Part shown: one piece after another, positions 36,470 to 45,861 of the stretch
How positions within the stretch are numbered: position 1 is the first letter of the stretch
How the letters are laid out: each line of letters opens with the position of its first letter
Assembly (NCBI GenBank): GCA_017303635.1
Contig: JAFLCG010000019.1
Coordinates: forward strand, 29,941-93,940
Length of the DNA stretch: 64,000 bases
Direction of reading: 5' to 3'
Origin: Anaerolineae bacterium
Lineage (GTDB): Bacteria > Chloroflexota > Anaerolineae > Aggregatilineales > Phototrophicaceae
The notes under the pieces: model-generated
Database searches by the model: none
Told to the model about the DNA's origin: nothing
The model's input: the letters and a program-made list of their open reading frames with translations, nothing else
Program-made: the position numbers and the translations under genes

Positions 36470-38833
36470 ATGCGGCTGATTTACCTTGCACTCGGTTGGT
36501 GTGCCGGGATTGTGATCGCAGGCGGCACACCTGCTCACCAGCCGTTAGTTTGGGCGGCTTGGGTGATCAGCGGGGTTCTGGCACTCGGAATTTCCAGGCA
36601 CTCTAAACAGCTGCGGTGGCCGCTATTGGCCCTGATTGCATTTGCATTGGGCGGCTTGCGATTCAGCTTCACAACTACGACCAGTGACCTTGCCCATTAC
36701 AATAATACGGGCGGGTTAACTATTCATGGCGTTGTAATCGCTGAACCCGATGTACGGGATGACCGGATTTTGCTCCGCGTAGAGGCAGAGACTGTCACAT
36801 CATTCAGTCAAACTTCTGCAACAAGCGGATTAGCCTTAGTAGAAGCGCCGCGTCACGTCTCGGTGCGGTACGGTGACCGTATCACAGCCACTGGCGATCT
36901 CTATACGCCGGGAGCCGGTGACACATTTTCGTACCGGGATTTTCTGGCACGAGGGGCTATTTTCAGCCAGATGCCCAATGCAGCCGTTGAAATCATTGAG
37001 CGGGGACAAGGCAGTGTGGGTTTCAGCCTGCTATATGCGCTCAAGGCACGAGCCGCCAATGCCATTAACCTGGCTCTACCTGAACCACAAGCAGGATTGC
37101 TGAATGGCATTCTACTGGGCAATCAACGCGGATTAGCACCTGATGTCCAGGAGGCTTTCAGCCGGGTGGGAGCTTCCCATGTTATTGCGATCAGCGGCTT
37201 CAATATGGTGATCCTCAGCGGGACCATTATGGCGATCCTGAATCGTCTGAACCTGGGTCGTCAACGAACCACCCTGATTGGCGTTGTGGTCATCGGGTTA
37301 TATACCCTTTTTGTGGGAGCAAGCCCAGCAGTACTCCGTGCTTTCGTCATGACCAGTTTGTTGATAATCGGCGAAGGATTACGGCGCAAAACCTATGCGC
37401 CAGCATCACTGGCCTTTGCGGTCATCCTGCTTTCGACGATTACGCCAACGATCCTGTGGGATGTTGGTTTTCAGTTGAGTTTTTTCGCCACGCTGGGACT
37501 GGTGTTATTCACTGATCCGATGCAACGAGCCGTAACAGGCCTACTGGAACGATTCCAAACTACAGCGGGCATTCAGGCAGTCGCAGAATGGTTCAAAGAG
37601 CCGTTGATTGTGACTTTAGCGGTACAAATCACGACGTTACCACTGACCATCCTCTACTTTGAGCAAATTTCACCGGCTTTGCTGATCGTTAATCTCCTGA
37701 TTGTCCCTGCACAGAGCTTTCTACTGATCCTGGGGATTATCGGCGTACTGGTCAGTTTAGTGTCACCGGTGATTGCCCAGATCATATTCTGGGCGGATAT
37801 GCTCTTCCTGACGTGGACGATTGAGATCGTCCGGTTGTTTGCGCGACAGGATTGGGCGGCTTTTAGCCTGTCGACTGATCCTCGTTTGATTGCTATCTAC
37901 CTTGGCCTCATTATGGGAGGCGCATTGATGCTTGCTACCAAACCAAGCTGGTTCAGCCGATTCAAGCAGTTGATTACCAGCCGAGCAGTAATCAGCACCG
38001 TCATCGCAGCAGGAGCAGTGATTAGTCTGCTCCAGATTAGCGTGGTCTTCAGCCGACCGGATGGCAAGCTGCATGTGTGGTTCCTGAACCTGGGACAATC
38101 CAACAGCGTCCTGATTCAGACACCGGCGGGAGCACAGATTCTCTATAACGGAGGTCGATTTCCATCTCAGTTACTGACAGCGATTGGAGACCGAATAGCC
38201 TTCAATGACCGGGAGATCGAGGTGCTGATCGTTTCTGAGCCGGATGAATTTGAAGTTGATGCCCTATCGGCCTTGATGGATCGGTACCAAGTCGGCGTAG
38301 CTCTGGTCAACGGGCAGGCTAATCTGGGTGAAGGCATGGCAGAGCTGAACCATCGAATGCAGGCTGGCCAGCAGGTGGTCGTAGGCGATGGTTACAGCAT
38401 GACCACTTCGGATGGGGTGCGGATAGAAATCTTGAATCCAGAACAGGTTCCAGCAGCAACGGATGACATGAATCCACATGTGCTGGTCGTGCGGGTTAGC
38501 TATGGGACGATGTCGTTTCTACTGACCGGTGATCTGAGCCAGGACGGTCAGGAAGCGATGCTGGAACGAGGAACGTGGCCGTTGGCAACGGTGCTGCAAA
38601 TTCCAGACCATGGGACACGAGGAGCGTTAAGTAGTGCGTTTTTGGATGCGGTGCAACCACAACTAGCGGTGATTCAGGTTGATCCAGCTAATCGGCGGGG
38701 TGATCCAGAACCGGATGTGCTTTTGATGCTGGGAGAGACACCAGTTTACCGAACGGATTTACAGGGCAGTATTCATGTTTGGACGGATGGAATGGGATTG
38801 TGGGTTCAAGCAGAAAAGGCTAATGAGCTTTAG
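36470..38833 (+). CDS. comEC: ComEC/Rec2-family DNA-uptake channel, degenerate C-terminal domain
   Basis: This 787-residue protein is the inner-membrane channel for single-stranded DNA during natural competence. The N-terminal region has two membrane helices and a soluble OB-like domain (DUF4131). The Competence domain starts at about residue 200 with LNGILLGNQRGLAPDVQEAF and SHVIAISGFNMVILSG. The C-terminal 270 residues are a metallo-beta-lactamase-like domain beginning HVWFLNLGQSNSVLIQTP. Its expected metal ligands are replaced: the HxHxDH-type segment reads SEPDEFEVDAL, the DGG element reads YNGG, and HHG reads DHG. So the nuclease-like domain is probably inactive here, while the channel is intact. 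No other competence gene is nearby. Confidence 0.85.
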   Translation: MRLIYLALGWCAGIVIAGGTPAHQPLVWAAWVISGVLALGISRHSKQLRWPLLALIAFALGGLRFSFTTTTSDLAHYNNTGGLTIHGVVIAEPDVRDDRILLRVEAETVTSFSQTSATSGLALVEAPRHVSVRYGDRITATGDLYTPGAGDTFSYRDFLARGAIFSQMPNAAVEIIERGQGSVGFSLLYALKARAANAINLALPEPQAGLLNGILLGNQRGLAPDVQEAFSRVGASHVIAISGFNMVILSGTIMAILNRLNLGRQRTTLIGVVVIGLYTLFVGASPAVLRAFVMTSLLIIGEGLRRKTYAPASLAFAVILLSTITPTILWDVGFQLSFFATLGLVLFTDPMQRAVTGLLERFQTTAGIQAVAEWFKEPLIVTLAVQITTLPLTILYFEQISPALLIVNLLIVPAQSFLLILGIIGVLVSLVSPVIAQIIFWADMLFLTWTIEIVRLFARQDWAAFSLSTDPRLIAIYLGLIMGGALMLATKPSWFSRFKQLITSRAVISTVIAAGAVISLLQISVVFSRPDGKLHVWFLNLGQSNSVLIQTPAGAQILYNGGRFPSQLLTAIGDRIAFNDREIEVLIVSEPDEFEVDALSALMDRYQVGVALVNGQANLGEGMAELNHRMQAGQQVVVGDGYSMTTSDGVRIEILNPEQVPAATDDMNPHVLVVRVSYGTMSFLLTGDLSQDGQEAMLERGTWPLATVLQIPDHGTRGALSSAFLDAVQPQLAVIQVDPANRRGDPEPDVLLMLGETPVYRTDLQGSIHVWTDGMGLWVQAEKANEL

Positions 38834-38860
38834 TCCAAGACAAAAAGCATTACAGCGAGA

Positions 38861-38890
38861 TTACCTGATATGCAGGTAAATATCAGGTAA
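38861..38890. terminator. Perfect inverted repeat after comEC
   Basis: TTACCTGATA and TATCAGGTAA are separated by 10 bases, 28 bases beyond the comEC stop. The repeat is A+T-rich with only a weak T-run, so it may be a terminator or an operator. The rest of the 283-base gap before metY holds no gene I can support. Confidence 0.45.
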
Positions 38891-39116
38891 TTTATAACGT
38901 AATATTACAGTTTTTATGCTCACATCAGAAATAAATGCCCTAAAAACTGCCCTGCTAAGCACCTGCTAGATACCTGTTATTGAGCGATTTCGCCCCTGTT
39001 CTGCGCGAGGTGGACTGCGGGTATAGCTGACAATATCGGCAATGAGCGATATGCTTTGCACAATCTGCCCAGCAGAGGGCAGATCTGTGTCCGTCATTGA
39101 AGTGAAAGTTCCACTT

Positions 39117-40409
39117 ATGACCCAGCAAAAGCGCAAATTCGGTTTTGAAACACGGATGCTCCACGCCGGACATATCCCGGACCCGGTGACGGGAGCACGA
39201 GCCGCCCCCATTTATCAAACCACGTCCTACGTCTTTGAAGATACCGATAAAGCGGCACAACTGTTTGAACTCAAGCAGTACGGCAACATCTACACGCGGA
39301 TCAACAACCCGACAACCGCCATTTTTGAGGAGCGGGTGGCCTCGTTAGAAAATGCGACCGGCGCGGTCGCCACGGCCAGCGGTATGGCGGCGCAATTCGC
39401 CACCATGATGACGCTGTTGGAGCCGGGTGATGAGATCGTCTCGTCTTCGCACCTGTACGGCGGCACCAAGACGCAGTTCACACATACGTTCAAGAAACTG
39501 GGTGTGACCGCGCATTTTGTCGACCCGACTGATCTGGAAGCCTGGGACAAAGCGTGGACGCCGAAGGTGAAAGCATTCTACGGGGAAACGATTGGCAACC
39601 CACAGGGCAGCATTCTGGATATTGAAGCAGTGGCAGCGATCGCACACCGGCGGGGTGTTCCGCTGATCGTGGACAGCACTTTTGCTACCCCCTACCTCTG
39701 CCGTCCGATGGACTGGGGCGCGGATATTGTGGTGCATTCGGCAACCAAGTTCATCGGCGGACACGGCAGTTCGATTGCAGGTGTGGTGGTGGACTCTGGT
39801 AAATTCGACTTCAGCACCTACCCCACTATCGCGGCACCAGACCCGGCCTACCATGACCTGCGCTTCTACGAGACTTTTGGGCATTATGGCTTCCTGATGA
39901 AGACGCGGGCAGTGACGCTGCGCGATACCGGCGCGGCACTTTCGCCGTTCAATGCGTTCCTGCTCATTCAAGGGCTGGAAACCCTGTCGGTGCGGATGGA
40001 TCGTCACGTTCAAAATGCGCTGGCGGTCGCCAAGTTCCTGAAAGCACATCCCAAAGTGGCCTGGGTGGCTTATGCCGGACTGGAGGACAGCCCGTATCAT
40101 GCACTGGCGCAGAAGTATACACCGCGGGGGCCGGGCGCGGTCTTCACCTTCAGCCTGAAGAGTTCCAATGCCCGACTGGCTGGTAAACAATTCATTGAAT
40201 CACTGCATGTATTCTCGCATCTGGCGAACATCGGAGATGTCCGCAGCCTGGTCATTCATCCCGCTTCTACGACTCATCAGCAGCTTTCCGAAGAAGAACT
40301 GATTGAAGCGGGCATCGACGCCGGCATGATTCGCCTGTCCATTGGATTGGAAACGACGGAGGACTTACTATGGGATCTGGATCAAGCCTTGCAGCAGACG
40401 TCAGCATGA
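39117..40409 (+). CDS. metY: O-acetylhomoserine sulfhydrylase
   Basis: This 430-residue PLP enzyme of the Cys/Met metabolism family makes homocysteine from O-acetylhomoserine and sulfide. PLP is held by the Lys in VVHSATKFIGGHGSS. FGFETRMLHAGHIPDP at the N-terminus and SGMAAQFATMMTLLEPGDE are typical of MetY, and the 430-residue length separates it from the shorter MetB/MetC group. The ATG at 39117 is chosen over an upstream GTG-type extension. Its stop overlaps the ATG of the next gene in ATGA. Confidence 0.9.
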   Translation: MTQQKRKFGFETRMLHAGHIPDPVTGARAAPIYQTTSYVFEDTDKAAQLFELKQYGNIYTRINNPTTAIFEERVASLENATGAVATASGMAAQFATMMTLLEPGDEIVSSSHLYGGTKTQFTHTFKKLGVTAHFVDPTDLEAWDKAWTPKVKAFYGETIGNPQGSILDIEAVAAIAHRRGVPLIVDSTFATPYLCRPMDWGADIVVHSATKFIGGHGSSIAGVVVDSGKFDFSTYPTIAAPDPAYHDLRFYETFGHYGFLMKTRAVTLRDTGAALSPFNAFLLIQGLETLSVRMDRHVQNALAVAKFLKAHPKVAWVAYAGLEDSPYHALAQKYTPRGPGAVFTFSLKSSNARLAGKQFIESLHVFSHLANIGDVRSLVIHPASTTHQQLSEEELIEAGIDAGMIRLSIGLETTEDLLWDLDQALQQTSA

Positions 40410-40909
40410 ACACCATCCTCTCTCCAGAGGATCAGGTGAAATATATGGACCCGGGGGTGATCCGCACGGTGCTGGCGACCACTAAAACGGTCGCTATCGT
40501 GGGACTTTCACCCAAGCCAGAACGCCCCAGCTACTTTGTGGGGTCGTACCTGCAATCGGAGGGATACCGGGTGATTCCGGTCAATCCACGAGCCACGGAA
40601 ATCTTCGGCGAAAAAGCCTACCCGGACTTGCTGAGCATCCCCTTCCCGGTGGATATGGTTGATGTTTTCCGGCAACCGGAGGAATGTGTGGAGATCGCCA
40701 AACAGGCCGTCCAGATTGGCGCAAAGACCCTGTGGCTCCAACTGCGGGTGGTCAACCTAGAGGCGGCCCAGATTGCGACCGACGGTGGCCTGAAAGTCAT
40801 TATGGATCGGTGCGTCAAGATTGAGCATGGGCGCTACAGCGGCTCGCTGCACTGGGTGGGGATGAACACGGAAATCATCAGTGCACGGCGGGGTCAGCGG
40901 TATTTTTAG
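40406..40909 (+). CDS. CoA-binding domain protein (YccU-like)
   Basis: This 167-residue Rossmann-fold protein has the CoA_binding family pattern VAIVGLSPKPERPSYFVG, then GYRVIPVNPRATEIFGEKAYP, and ends with IMDRCVKIEH. The family is often found beside methionine-biosynthesis genes. It starts in a 4-base overlap with metY (ATGA), so it is translationally coupled. Its exact function is unknown. Confidence 0.85.
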   Translation: MNTILSPEDQVKYMDPGVIRTVLATTKTVAIVGLSPKPERPSYFVGSYLQSEGYRVIPVNPRATEIFGEKAYPDLLSIPFPVDMVDVFRQPEECVEIAKQAVQIGAKTLWLQLRVVNLEAAQIATDGGLKVIMDRCVKIEHGRYSGSLHWVGMNTEIISARRGQRYF

Positions 40910-40944
40910 CGGAACTCATTCAGCGTAAAGTCGCAGGGGCCTCA

Positions 40945-41035
40945 CCCCCCAGCCCCCTCTCCGTTCGTGACGCTCTGGCGATGTGAAAGAACCGTGTCAG
41001 CGCAAGTCGCGTCACAGGAGAGGGCGAGGAAGTCA
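40945..41035. repeat. Palindromic intergenic repeat with CCCTCTCC/GGAGAGGG arms
   Basis: CCCTCTCC (40955-40962) and GGAGAGGG (41017-41024) face each other inside a C-rich/G-rich stretch. Similar paired blocks are common in Chloroflexota intergenic sequence. It does not code for anything I can recognise. Confidence 0.45.
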
Positions 41036-41055
41036 AGTTTCCACAGGAGTGAATA

Positions 41056-41080
41056 CAGGGGCGGGCCATATCCGCCCCTG
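41056..41080. repeat. REP-like palindrome
   Basis: CAGGGGCGG and CCGCCCCTG flank a 7-base loop. It is similar to the GGGGCG-type palindromes at 6449 and 42731 and lies between the CoA-binding and cupin genes. Confidence 0.5.
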
Positions 41081-41113
41081 CCTTCGTGCCTATCGGCGGG
41101 CAGCAGGAGGACC

Positions 41114-41491
41114 CTACTTTTCTGGCTGGACGGGCTTGGGCGGGATGATGCAGAGAAAGGACATGACTTCATCGGTCAGGTTCTCGAACTGGTGGCGTTC
41201 CATACCAGGAATATAGACCACATCCCCGGCTTCCAATTCTTCAAAGCGATCCCCCAACATGACGCGGGTGCGGCCCTTCAGTATCATGACCCCGTGATCG
41301 TGCGGGTGTTCATCCAAGCTGCTGAAACCACGCGGCGGGATATTGAAGCAGCGCACTTCAAAGTTGTTGGCGCCATCCTCCCGACCGATCAAGACCTGTT
41401 TGGTGGCCTGATTGCTGTTGTAGGTAAAGACCGGCACATCGCCCCACTGCCATTCCGGGCTGCCAGACTGCCGCTTGTGTACTACACCCAT
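41114..41491 (-). CDS. Cupin-domain protein
   Basis: This 125-residue single cupin has metal-binding motif 1 in DEHPHDHGVMILKGRTRV (His-x-x-His and an acidic residue) and motif 2 in PGMERHQFENL. Many single cupins of this length bind a metal and are sugar-binding or sensor-like. ATG at 41491 is preferred over an earlier start. Its function is unknown, and no operon context helps because it faces its plus-strand neighbours. Confidence 0.8.
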   Translation of the reverse strand: MGVVHKRQSGSPEWQWGDVPVFTYNSNQATKQVLIGREDGANNFEVRCFNIPPRGFSSLDEHPHDHGVMILKGRTRVMLGDRFEELEAGDVVYIPGMERHQFENLTDEVMSFLCIIPPKPVQPEK

Positions 41492-41723
41492 GATCGAAAC
41501 CCTCACTTATCATTTTGATGAACCTTGATGATTGCATTGTAACGCAGGCTGTTTGGGCAATAAAGTGATGGAAGGCATGTCCAACCGATCCCACACCTGC
41601 AGTGTGCAATGATCACGCCGATCTACCTACGGTCGAGGTAGAGATTGGCACGGCATGGAAGGACTTTCTTTCGATATACTCGGTGCGGTTGTACTTACTT
41701 TACTTATGGCGGGAGGATACATC

Positions 41724-42689
41724 GTGGAATATCGTCGCGTTGGAAAATCCGGGTTGAAGGTCAGCGCCATTTCGCTGGGCGCGTGGCTGACCTACGGCAG
41801 CAGTGTGGTTGAGCAAGAAGCCTCCGAGCAGTGCCTGCGGACGGCCATCGAAAACGGGATCAACTTCATTGATGTGGCCGATATGTACTCGCGTGGTGAA
41901 GCGGAAAAACTGGTCGGTAAGGTGGCGAAGGATTACCAGCGCAGCGATCTGGTCATCAGCACCAAAGCTTATTGGCCGATGAGCGATAACGTCAATGATC
42001 GCGGTCTTTCCCGGAAACATATCATCGAGTCGGTCAACAAATCGCTGAAGCGCTTTGACATGGACTACGTAGACATCTTCTTCTGCCATCGTTACGATGA
42101 TGAGGTTCCAGTAGAGGAGAGCATCCGGGCCATCGAAGACCTGATCTCACAGGGTAAAATCCTGTACTGGGGTACCAGTATGTGGAACAGCGCCAACATT
42201 CAGGAAGGCGTGGCGGCTGCCCAACGGGTGAACGCCAATCCGCCGATTGTCGAGCAACCGGAATACAATATGATCGACCGGGCTTTTGTCGAAACCGGAC
42301 TGGATTCGACACTGGCCGCCAACGGCATGAGCATGGTGGTGTGGAGCCCGCTGGCCCAGGGTATCCTGACCGGCAAGTACAACGATGGCATTCCGGCAGG
42401 CAGCCGCCACGAGACCGTGGATTGGTTCAAGAACCACATCACGCCGGAAAAACTGGATATTGCCCGCAAGGTGACCGCGCTGGCGCAGGAGATGGGGACG
42501 ACCCCGGCGGCGCTGGCGATTGCGTGGGTACTGCATAATCCGGTGGTCGCCAGCGCCATCACGGGCGCGACCAAGCCGACCCAGGTACACGAGAATCTCA
42601 AGGCGCTGTCGGTACAGATCACGCCGGAGATCAACGCCCGGATTGAGGCCCTGCTGGGCAACAAGCCGATGATTCGGAAGTTTAACTAG
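41724..42689 (+). CDS. Aldo/keto reductase
   Basis: This 321-residue NADPH-dependent aldo/keto reductase resembles the voltage-gated potassium channel beta-subunit group (AKR6-like). The catalytic tetrad is visible: Asp and Tyr in DVADMYSRG, Lys in VISTKAYWP and His in FFCHRYD. NADPH-binding residues follow in the C-terminal part. GTG at 41724 behind GGGAGGA (41711-41717) is preferred; an upstream frame extension has no ribosome-binding site. Confidence 0.88.
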   Translation: MEYRRVGKSGLKVSAISLGAWLTYGSSVVEQEASEQCLRTAIENGINFIDVADMYSRGEAEKLVGKVAKDYQRSDLVISTKAYWPMSDNVNDRGLSRKHIIESVNKSLKRFDMDYVDIFFCHRYDDEVPVEESIRAIEDLISQGKILYWGTSMWNSANIQEGVAAAQRVNANPPIVEQPEYNMIDRAFVETGLDSTLAANGMSMVVWSPLAQGILTGKYNDGIPAGSRHETVDWFKNHITPEKLDIARKVTALAQEMGTTPAALAIAWVLHNPVVASAITGATKPTQVHENLKALSVQITPEINARIEALLGNKPMIRKFN

Positions 42690-42730
42690 GCGGTCGGCTA
42701 GCAGCTTCCAGATAACATGCGATAGCAAAA

Positions 42731-42755
42731 TGTAGGGCGCACGGCTGTGCGCCCG
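42731..42755. repeat. REP-like palindromic element (TGTAGGG copy)
   Basis: TGTAGGGCGC followed by ACGGCTGTGCGCCCG repeats the element at 6449 except for one missing G. It fills the gap between the aldo/keto reductase and zinc-ribbon genes. Confidence 0.6.
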
Positions 42756-42787
42756 GTCGTCGTATCTCTCAGAAACGGCTTGAACTT

Positions 42788-43132
42788 ATGTCTCATACTG
42801 ACGACACGTTCCAACCCAAATCCGACCCGTACCGTGAGGCGCGGGGCGGCGCAACACGCTTCCTTGAACTGGCCTGCGGGGACTGCGGGACGGTGGTGAT
42901 GGTTTATCAGAAAGATGGCCCCGGCCCGCTCTGGCGCTGCTATCTGGATCGGATCTTCGCGCCGCCGGAACTGGCCTCGCTACAGGGTCGGGTTCAGCAC
43001 AAGCGGGAAATGTCCAACCTGACCTGCCCACAATGTGGCAAGCTGCTCGGCGTGCCGGATGTCTATGAGCCAGAGAATCGGCTGGCCTACCGTCTGCGGC
43101 GGGGCCAGGTGAAGAAAACGGTGCGGGCCTAA
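42788..43132 (+). CDS. Zinc-ribbon protein of unknown function
   Basis: This 114-residue protein has cysteines at C30-x-x-C33, C51 and C80-x-x-C83, a pattern suited to one or two structural zinc sites. It has no other recognised domain. It lies between the reductase and the oppositely oriented rlmN. No function can be assigned. Confidence 0.7.
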   Translation: MSHTDDTFQPKSDPYREARGGATRFLELACGDCGTVVMVYQKDGPGPLWRCYLDRIFAPPELASLQGRVQHKREMSNLTCPQCGKLLGVPDVYEPENRLAYRLRRGQVKKTVRA

Positions 43133-43161
43133 GCCCATTGGTCGAGCAGTACCCTCACTGG

Positions 43162-44214
43162 TCACTCAACAACTGGGATCTTCTCCGGTCGCAATACGGT
43201 GGACTTCAATTGTCCACAGCCGGCAGCGATGTCGATCCCACGGCGGACGCGCACCGTGGCCTGAACGCCGTACTCGGTCAGGGTAGCGACGAAGCGGTTG
43301 ATGCGGTCAAAAGCGGCTGGGTCGCCACCGTAGCCGCCTGTGGGATTCAGCGGGATGATATTGACGTGGCAAAGCATCCCGCGCAGGAGATTGCCGAGGG
43401 CGTGGGCTTGTTCGAGAGTGTCGTTCTGTCCGGCGATGGCGGTCCACTCGAAGGTGACCCGCCGCCCGGTCTTCTTGATGTACTCGTGACAGGCTGCGAT
43501 CAATTCAGCCAGCGGCCAGCGTTTATTGACGGGGAGCAAGGCGGAACGTTCTTCATCGGTCGCCGCGTGCAGGCTGATCGCCAACCTCACCTGCAAGCCC
43601 TCATCAGCAAAGCGCTTGATCTGCGGCACGAGGCCGACCGTGCTGACAGTGATATGGCGCGCACCGATTCCCAGTTCATCCATCAGGCGGCGGATGGCTG
43701 CAACAGTCGCATCGTAGTTGTGGAAAGGTTCGCCCATGCCCATCAGGACGATGTTAGACAGGCGGTCGCCTTCGGATTCCAGCAAGCGTGAGTAGCGCAT
43801 GGCCTGCTCAAAGATTTCCGCGGCGGTCAGATGCCGGGCAAAACCCATCTGCCCGGTGGCACAGAATACGCAACCCATCGCGCAACCGGCCTGGGTGGAA
43901 ATGCAGGCGGTGCGGCGATCATCGTCATAGGGCATCAGCACCGACTCGATCAATTGACCATCGGCCAGTTTGTATAAGCGTTTGACGGTGCCATCCTTGC
44001 TGGACTGCTCGGCAGCGACTTCCAGCACGCCCAGACGAGTCTCCGCGGTCAGCCGTTCGCGCAGGGCTTTGGGCAAATTGGTCATCTCGTCAAAGGATTG
44101 GGCGCGTTTGGTGAAGACCCATTCCCACACCTGGTTGGCCCGAAAGGCGGGTTGACCCCATTCTTTGAGCAGGCTTTCGAATCCAGCGCGATCCAGTTCG
44201 TAGAGATTAATCAT
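43162..44214 (-). CDS. rlmN: Dual-specificity RNA methyltransferase RlmN
   Basis: This 350-residue radical-SAM enzyme methylates C2 of adenosine 2503 in 23S rRNA and A37 of some tRNAs. The cluster-binding CxxxCxxC is in CAMGCVFC; the mechanistic Cys pair is CISTQAGC upstream and the C-terminal AAGCGQL. NIVLMGMGEPFHNYD is typical. ATG at 44214 (MINLYELDRAGFESLLKEWG) gives the normal start. A TGTAGGG palindrome sits 14 bases upstream of the start. Confidence 0.93.
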   Translation of the reverse strand: MINLYELDRAGFESLLKEWGQPAFRANQVWEWVFTKRAQSFDEMTNLPKALRERLTAETRLGVLEVAAEQSSKDGTVKRLYKLADGQLIESVLMPYDDDRRTACISTQAGCAMGCVFCATGQMGFARHLTAAEIFEQAMRYSRLLESEGDRLSNIVLMGMGEPFHNYDATVAAIRRLMDELGIGARHITVSTVGLVPQIKRFADEGLQVRLAISLHAATDEERSALLPVNKRWPLAELIAACHEYIKKTGRRVTFEWTAIAGQNDTLEQAHALGNLLRGMLCHVNIIPLNPTGGYGGDPAAFDRINRFVATLTEYGVQATVRVRRGIDIAAGCGQLKSTVLRPEKIPVVE

Positions 44215-44227
44215 CCAAGCCAATTCC

Positions 44228-44252
44228 TGTAGGGACGAGGTGTACCTCGTCC
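44228..44252. repeat. REP-like palindromic element upstream of rlmN
   Basis: A TGTAGG lead is followed by arms GGACGAGGT and ACCTCGTCC around two bases. Same design as the other palindromes, with a different arm sequence. Confidence 0.55.
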
Positions 44253-44283
44253 ACGAATTCTTGAGCAAACGAAGCCATCATTC

Positions 44284-45861
44284 TCAACGCCGCCGCACCA
44301 GGAAAACAATCAATCCAGCGATCAATGCCAGCCCAACGACCGCAATCGAAGCGGTCAAACCCGGATTTTCTACCTGTACGCCTTGCGGTGCCGGGGCAGC
44401 GGTCGGTGCAATGGTGGGCAGGCTGCCCGGTGGTCGTGGGGTGACAGTGGCTGGGGCACGGGTGGGTGTCTTGGTGGCGGTCGGAGTCTGCGTCGGCGTC
44501 GGCGAAAGGACGCCGGTGACGGTGGCGCTGGGTGTAACCGTCAGGGTGCGAGTCACGCTGGGCGTGATGGTGGGTTGAGGTGTGCGTGTCACGGTTGGCG
44601 TGGGAGTCGGCCCCTGATACAGCGACAGGTTAAACGCGCTGATCGCTGCTTCGGAGAAGAGCCAGCGTTCGAAGTCCGCCAGCAGTTGGTTCTCGGAGCG
44701 AGATAGCTGTGTTCTCAGCAGCACGTCAAACGATTCGGCTGTAGCCACATTCCGTGCCAGGTCAAACACCCCTTGGACACCCAGGCGGCTTGCCAGGTAC
44801 AGCACCAGTCCGTAACTCTGCGCCGACCACAACTGCGCCGCTTCCGGCTCGGCGGGCTGTGCTTCAGCCAGGGGATTGAGCCGGTTAGTGCGCGCTGCCA
44901 GTTGCAGCGGTGCCAACAAGTCCCCTTTCGGCGTGCGGCTGACGAACTGCTCAAAGCCATTCCGGAACCAGGCCGGGATGGTTTGGTCAGTCCAAACGGC
45001 GGCGTAAAAAGGTGCGACCATGCGGCTGGTGAGTTGGGACTCAATCTGATCAAATGACGCTTGATCGACCGGTACCCAGTCAAGACCGGACTCGCGCAGG
45101 ATTGCCGCCGCGACGGCCTCATCACAGGGCAACACGATATCCCCATTCGGTGAGACACCAACCTGTGTTCCCTCAGGATTTTTCACACAATCCGGCGTGA
45201 GCGGGGGCACATACACAATCCACCGGAATGCTGGCCGCAGACCCGTCTGCGCGGCTAGAAGTTCATATACTGACCAAAGCCCACTGGCAATCTGGCTAGC
45301 ACGGTTTTCCGGTGTAGGGGCTGTGTTGGGATCAACCGGGGTGCGGCGGGCAGGCAGCGTAGCGACCGGAATCTGCGATGCATTCAGGTTGATCCCATCC
45401 AGAACCACCAATTCGATCTGCCCACTGGGGTCGAATGCCTGTGCCCACTGTGCCCGGGAATCGGTGAATGGGATTGATGTAGCTGCATCCTGTTCAACGC
45501 CGTCTGCCCAAGTGATTTTCCAGTGGATTTCAAGGTTTTCGAACCAACGGGGGAGCGCTTCCAGAGAAAAACGATAGTCGAACGTCAAGAGCGTGCCATC
45601 GGCATCACGCGGTTGAGCGATCTCGGACGGGATGAGGGTGAGAGTCTCCCGCTGACGATCTCCAAAGGCAACTTCCAGAGTCACTGCTGATAGCGTTTCT
45701 GGTGGGGTCAGCAACTCCAGAGCGGTGTGCAGTCCCGCCGGATAGATAATCTCCACGTTCAACTGACCAAAGCGGAGTTCAACCTCTTGAGCCGCCGCAG
45801 CGCCACCTAGACTAGCGAGCACAAGGAGCAGAGTAACGAAGAAACGCAGCCCCCTCATCAC
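44284..45861 (-). CDS. Secreted peptidase-MA-like protein with C-terminal anchor
   Basis: This 525-residue protein has a signal peptide ending near AAA-QE, a domain resembling peptidase MA (PF13485) with PAWFRNGFEQFVSR near residue 305, a Thr/Pro-rich linker (about 415-490), and a final membrane helix followed by Arg. A catalytic HExxH is not visible at the expected place, where RESGLD occurs, so it may be inactive or a substrate-binding relative. It overlaps the CPBP protease gene by 4 bases. Its cell-surface role is inferred from the layout. Confidence 0.7.
   Translation of the reverse strand: MMRGLRFFVTLLLVLASLGGAAAAQEVELRFGQLNVEIIYPAGLHTALELLTPPETLSAVTLEVAFGDRQRETLTLIPSEIAQPRDADGTLLTFDYRFSLEALPRWFENLEIHWKITWADGVEQDAATSIPFTDSRAQWAQAFDPSGQIELVVLDGINLNASQIPVATLPARRTPVDPNTAPTPENRASQIASGLWSVYELLAAQTGLRPAFRWIVYVPPLTPDCVKNPEGTQVGVSPNGDIVLPCDEAVAAAILRESGLDWVPVDQASFDQIESQLTSRMVAPFYAAVWTDQTIPAWFRNGFEQFVSRTPKGDLLAPLQLAARTNRLNPLAEAQPAEPEAAQLWSAQSYGLVLYLASRLGVQGVFDLARNVATAESFDVLLRTQLSRSENQLLADFERWLFSEAAISAFNLSLYQGPTPTPTVTRTPQPTITPSVTRTLTVTPSATVTGVLSPTPTQTPTATKTPTRAPATVTPRPPGSLPTIAPTAAPAPQGVQVENPGLTASIAVVGLALIAGLIVFLVRRR

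Noticed and set aside
39345..40190. Minus-strand frame of 281 codons opposite metY
   Set aside because: It has no recognisable domain and is covered by an intact PLP enzyme gene.
41645..41680. Promoter TTGGCA/TATACT before the aldo/keto reductase
   Set aside because: The spacing is 24 bases, too long for a normal sigma-70 promoter.
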